This document shows positions 5,359 through 7,265 of a DNA stretch of 7,265 bases, piece after piece; the stretch's first letter is position 1; every line of letters begins with the position of its first letter. The notes beneath the pieces were generated by a model, which was given only the letters and a program-made list of their open reading frames with translations, was not told where the DNA came from and ran no database searches. Position numbers and translations under genes: made by a program. The DNA is from Gammaproteobacteria bacterium. Lineage in GTDB: Bacteria > Pseudomonadota > Gammaproteobacteria > SMWH01. The DNA is taken from assembly GCA_004357005.1 (NCBI GenBank), contig SMWH01000040.1, positions 1-7,265 of the forward strand. The letters are read 5' to 3'.

Positions 5359-5445
5359 ATGAACAACCCAATCCGGCACCTGCACCGTACCCGGGTACGG
5401 CATTTTTATGATTTTTTCGGTCGGCGATTGGAGTTCGTTGCGTGA
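5359..5445 (+). CDS. Possible 28-residue leader ORF coupled to the ABC ATPase gene
   Basis: ATG 5359 opens a 28-codon frame (MNNPIRHLHRTRVRHFYDFF, then GRRLEFVA) whose TGA (5443-5445) overlaps the GTG start (5442-5444) of the ABC gene as GTGA. It is strongly basic and aromatic, with three His and six Arg. The palindrome at 5385-5400 lies inside it. It could be a leader peptide whose translation affects folding of the hairpin and expression of the ABC genes. There is no good ribosome site before the ATG, so the frame may be accidental. Confidence 0.25.
   Translation: MNNPIRHLHRTRVRHFYDFFGRRLEFVA
5385..5417 (+). terminator. Terminator- or attenuator-like hairpin upstream of the ABC operon
   Basis: CCGTACCCGGGTACGG (5385-5400) is a perfect 16-bp palindrome. 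As RNA it folds as a 6-bp stem, CCGTAC with GTACGG, closed by the loop CCGG. It is followed by CATTTTT (T-run 5403-5407) and a second run of six T (5412-5417). That is the layout of a rho-independent terminator, though the stem is short. It lies 41 nt before the ABC start, on the same strand, so if active it would act as a leader attenuator or end a short upstream transcript. As DNA the palindrome could alternatively be an operator for a dimeric regulator. Confidence 0.45.
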
Positions 5446-6107
5446 TCAACATCCGCCAACTTCGTTTTCGTTATCCCACCGGAACGTTTCGACTGAGAAT
5501 CGAAAAGCTCGATATCGCGCAGGGCGAAAAGGTCGCCGTGGCCGGACCCAGTGGATCAGGCAAGACGACGCTGTTGAACCTGATCGCCGGAATTGTCCTG
5601 CCCGACTCCGGATGTATCACCACCGGTGAAACGCGAATCACTGATCTTGACGAACGCGCGCGCCGTGAGTTCCGGGTCTGCCGGATCGGAATGGTGTTTC
5701 AGGAATTCGAACTGCTGGAATACCTGAACGTCCTGGACAACATTCTCCTGCCCTACAGGATCAGCCCGGCACTGACCCTGGATCAGAGCGTTCGCGAGCG
5801 GGCCCGGAAGCTCGCCGTGGACGTGGGTATTGAAGACAAGTTGCGGCGCCTGCCACGGCAACTTTCCCAGGGAGAGCGGCAACGGGTGGCGGTCTGCCGG
5901 GCCATGCTGACCCGACCACGGCTGCTGCTGGCCGACGAGCCTACTGGCAACCTGGACATGGACAACAAGGACCGGGTTCTGGATATCCTGGAGGAACAGG
6001 CCACGGCCGCGGGAGCCACGCTGATCACCGTCACCCACGATCGCGATCTGCTGCACCGTTTTTCGCGTGTCATCGATTTCGCGGATCTCCGGGAGACAGG
6101 GGCATGA
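5442..6107 (+). CDS. ABC transporter ATP-binding protein, LolD/MacB type
   Basis: This 221-residue nucleotide-binding subunit powers the FtsX-like permease encoded next. All ATPase motifs are present: Walker A GPSGSGKT (35-42), Q-loop Gln87 in MVFQEFELLEYLNVLDNILL, signature LSQGERQRVAV (141-151), Walker B LLLADEPTGNLD (161-172) and H-loop His199 in VTHDRD. The phrase FELLEYLNVLDNILLPY and the DEPTGNLD ending are typical of the LolD/MacB/FtsE group (type VII ABC systems), which move lipoproteins, drugs or peptides or do mechanical work across the inner membrane rather than importing nutrients. Start GTG 5442 is supported by TTGGAG 8 nt upstream and by the immediate appearance of the family N-terminus (INIRQLRFRYPTG). 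The TGA overlaps the permease ATG as ATGA. The substrate cannot be told from the sequence. Confidence 0.92.
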   Translation: MINIRQLRFRYPTGTFRLRIEKLDIAQGEKVAVAGPSGSGKTTLLNLIAGIVLPDSGCITTGETRITDLDERARREFRVCRIGMVFQEFELLEYLNVLDNILLPYRISPALTLDQSVRERARKLAVDVGIEDKLRRLPRQLSQGERQRVAVCRAMLTRPRLLLADEPTGNLDMDNKDRVLDILEEQATAAGATLITVTHDRDLLHRFSRVIDFADLRETGA

Positions 6108-7265
6108 GCGACGTCCTGTATCTGGCCTGGCGTTATCTCGCCCATCACCGGATCAAGACGGCGATTCTGCTTTTTTCCGTTACGCTGATTTTGTATCTGC
6201 CAAACGGGCTGAACGTACTCATCGATCAAAGCGCCTCGCAACTCACGGCCCGGGCGGCCTCCACGCCGCTTCTCGTCGGCGCAAAAGGCAGCCCGCTGGA
6301 GCTGGTGCTCAATTCTCTTTACTTTGAATCGGACCCGCCGGAGACCACGACCTGGGAGCAGTTACAGCGCGTTCGAGATACCGGGTTCGCCAGCACGATC
6401 CCCTTGTATGTTCGTTTCAAAGCCCGCAACTTCCCCATCGTGGGCACCGACCTCGGTTATTTCGACGCGCGCGGTCTCGAACTCGCACATGGCCGGATGA
6501 TGGCGGTGCCGGGAGAGTGTGTCCTCGGATGGGATGTGGCCGAGGAACTGAATCTGGGGCCCGGCGATCACCTCATTTCGTCCCCGGAGAGCGTGTTCGA
6601 TCTGGCCGGCATCTACCCGTTGAAGATGCACGTCGTCGGCGTGCTGGCGCGTGCCCATAGCCCTGATGATCGCGGCATCTTCGTGGACATCAAGACCACC
6701 TGGATAATCCAGGGACTCGGGCATGGGCACCAGGACCTTTCCCGGCCCGAAGCGGCATCCGGCGTCCTGTCCCGGAGCGAAAACACCATCGTCGCCAATG
6801 CCTCGGTGGTCCAGTACAACGAGATCACAACCGGGAACATGGCCTCCTTTCACTTCCACGGCGATCTGAGCGCCTTCCCCCTGACTGCGATCATCGCGAT
6901 ACCGGCGGATGACAAGTCACGCGCGTTGTTGATGGGACGTTTTGAAAACCCCGAAGAGACCCAACAGATCGTGCGGCCCACGGCCGTAATGGATGAACTC
7001 CTGGAAACCATCCTCACGATTCAAAGCTATGTCGTCGCCGCCGTACTCATGGTGGGCGCCGGGACTCTGGCCACAGCCGCGCTGGTGTTCATGTTGTCGC
7101 TGCGACTGCGACAGCGGGAAATTGAAACCATGACCCGGATCGGCGGGTCCCGCGCGACCATTATCGCGGTGCTGGCTGCGGAGATCGCTTCGGTCATCGC
7201 CGCCAGCGCCGCCGTGGCGGCGCTGCTGACGTTCCTTACGGGGCAGTTCGGTTCCGCCGTGATCA
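6104..7265 (+). CDS. FtsX/MacB-type ABC transporter permease, C-terminus beyond window
   Basis: The frame opens at ATG 6104, overlapping the ATPase stop as ATGA, and stays open to the right edge, giving 387 residues. The layout is that of MacB/LolC-type permeases: a cytoplasmic amphipathic start (MSDVLYLAWRYLAHHRIKTA), TM1 (about 18-40, ILLFSVTLILYLPNGLNVLI), a large periplasmic domain (about 41-305), TM2 (about 309-335, YVVAAVLMVGAGTLATAALV), a cytoplasmic coupling loop (LRLRQREIETMTRIGGSRAT) and TM3 (about 356-382). One more TM helix is expected outside the window. The periplasmic domain begins with LLVGAKGSPLELVLNSLYF (57-74). I associate this phrase with a subgroup of FtsX-like permeases of unknown cargo, as distinct from LolC/E and MacB proper; that assignment is from memory. 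Together with the ATPase it forms a probable two-gene export or membrane-remodelling unit. Confidence 0.88.
   Translation, partial: MSDVLYLAWRYLAHHRIKTAILLFSVTLILYLPNGLNVLIDQSASQLTARAASTPLLVGAKGSPLELVLNSLYFESDPPETTTWEQLQRVRDTGFASTIPLYVRFKARNFPIVGTDLGYFDARGLELAHGRMMAVPGECVLGWDVAEELNLGPGDHLISSPESVFDLAGIYPLKMHVVGVLARAHSPDDRGIFVDIKTTWIIQGLGHGHQDLSRPEAASGVLSRSENTIVANASVVQYNEITTGNMASFHFHGDLSAFPLTAIIAIPADDKSRALLMGRFENPEETQQIVRPTAVMDELLETILTIQSYVVAAVLMVGAGTLATAALVFMLSLRLRQREIETMTRIGGSRATIIAVLAAEIASVIAASAAVAALLTFLTGQFGSAVI

Larger units (their letters stand above)
5025..5441. other. 417-nt intergenic region between the transglycosylase and ABC operon
   Basis: No convincing gene is present. The first 110 nt are very GC-rich and contain two hairpins (5073-5093 and 5102-5127). 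From about 5205 the composition changes to T-rich (TTGTTCTTCTTGTTCTG and following), then becomes mixed. The last 80 nt hold a hairpin with T-runs and a possible leader ORF before the ABC gene. TTGATT at 5337-5342 resembles a -35, but I found no matching -10 at a standard distance, so no promoter is called. No tRNA, insertion-sequence end or obvious repeat family is visible. Confidence 0.5.

Noticed and set aside
5556..6241. Minus-strand frames opposite the ABC ATPase
   Set aside because: The plus strand encodes every ABC ATPase motif in order; the antisense frames show no motif.
6362..6859. A 165-codon minus-strand frame opposite the permease gene
   Set aside because: It is a shadow of the permease, whose frame is continuous from 6104 with transmembrane segments and an ATGA overlap with the ATPase.

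Overview
The window is GC-rich and densely coding. It most likely comes from a gammaproteobacterial chromosome, probably an uncultured or environmental lineage. The best taxonomic marker is rsmJ (yhiQ), a 16S rRNA guanine methyltransferase found mainly in Gammaproteobacteria. An MltD-like outer-membrane lipoprotein transglycosylase and a LolD/MacB-type ABC transporter fit a Gram-negative host. I see no rRNA, tRNA, CRISPR array, insertion sequence or phage gene.

Left part (1-1977, minus strand, transcribed leftward from about 2000): a tight run of genes. In order of transcription these are an AlaX-type alanyl-tRNA trans-editing hydrolase, an 85-residue protein with two EF-hands, a prolyl-4-hydroxylase-like Fe(II)/2-oxoglutarate oxygenase whose frame is broken at a run of eight A/T bases, a possible 32-codon ORF joined to both neighbours by ATGA overlaps, and the start of a Sel1-repeat protein that leaves the window. 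Gaps are 22 nt or less once the broken frame is restored, so the run looks like one operon.

Middle part (2074-5024, plus strand): rsmJ and rsmE overlap by 4 nt (ATGA). They encode two 16S rRNA methyltransferases acting near the 3' end of the rRNA. rsmE has also lost its frame, at a run of five G, and its last 41 residues are readable only after a one-base correction. An MltD-like lytic transglycosylase lipoprotein with a SLT domain and LysM repeats follows.

Right part (5025-7265): a 417-nt noncoding stretch holds GC-rich hairpins and, just before the next operon, a palindrome followed by T-runs that lies inside a possible 28-codon leader ORF. An ABC ATPase (GTG start) and a FtsX/MacB-type permease follow with another ATGA overlap. 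The permease runs off the right edge.

The most informative observations are: (i) two conserved genes broken by what looks like a one-base contraction of a homopolymer, which points first to residual sequencing error and only second to real mutation or phase variation; (ii) the EF-hand / 2OG-oxygenase / Sel1 gene set, an unfamiliar combination and the nearest thing here to a possible undescribed system; (iii) the hairpin plus overlapping small ORF ahead of the ABC operon, which could be an attenuator.
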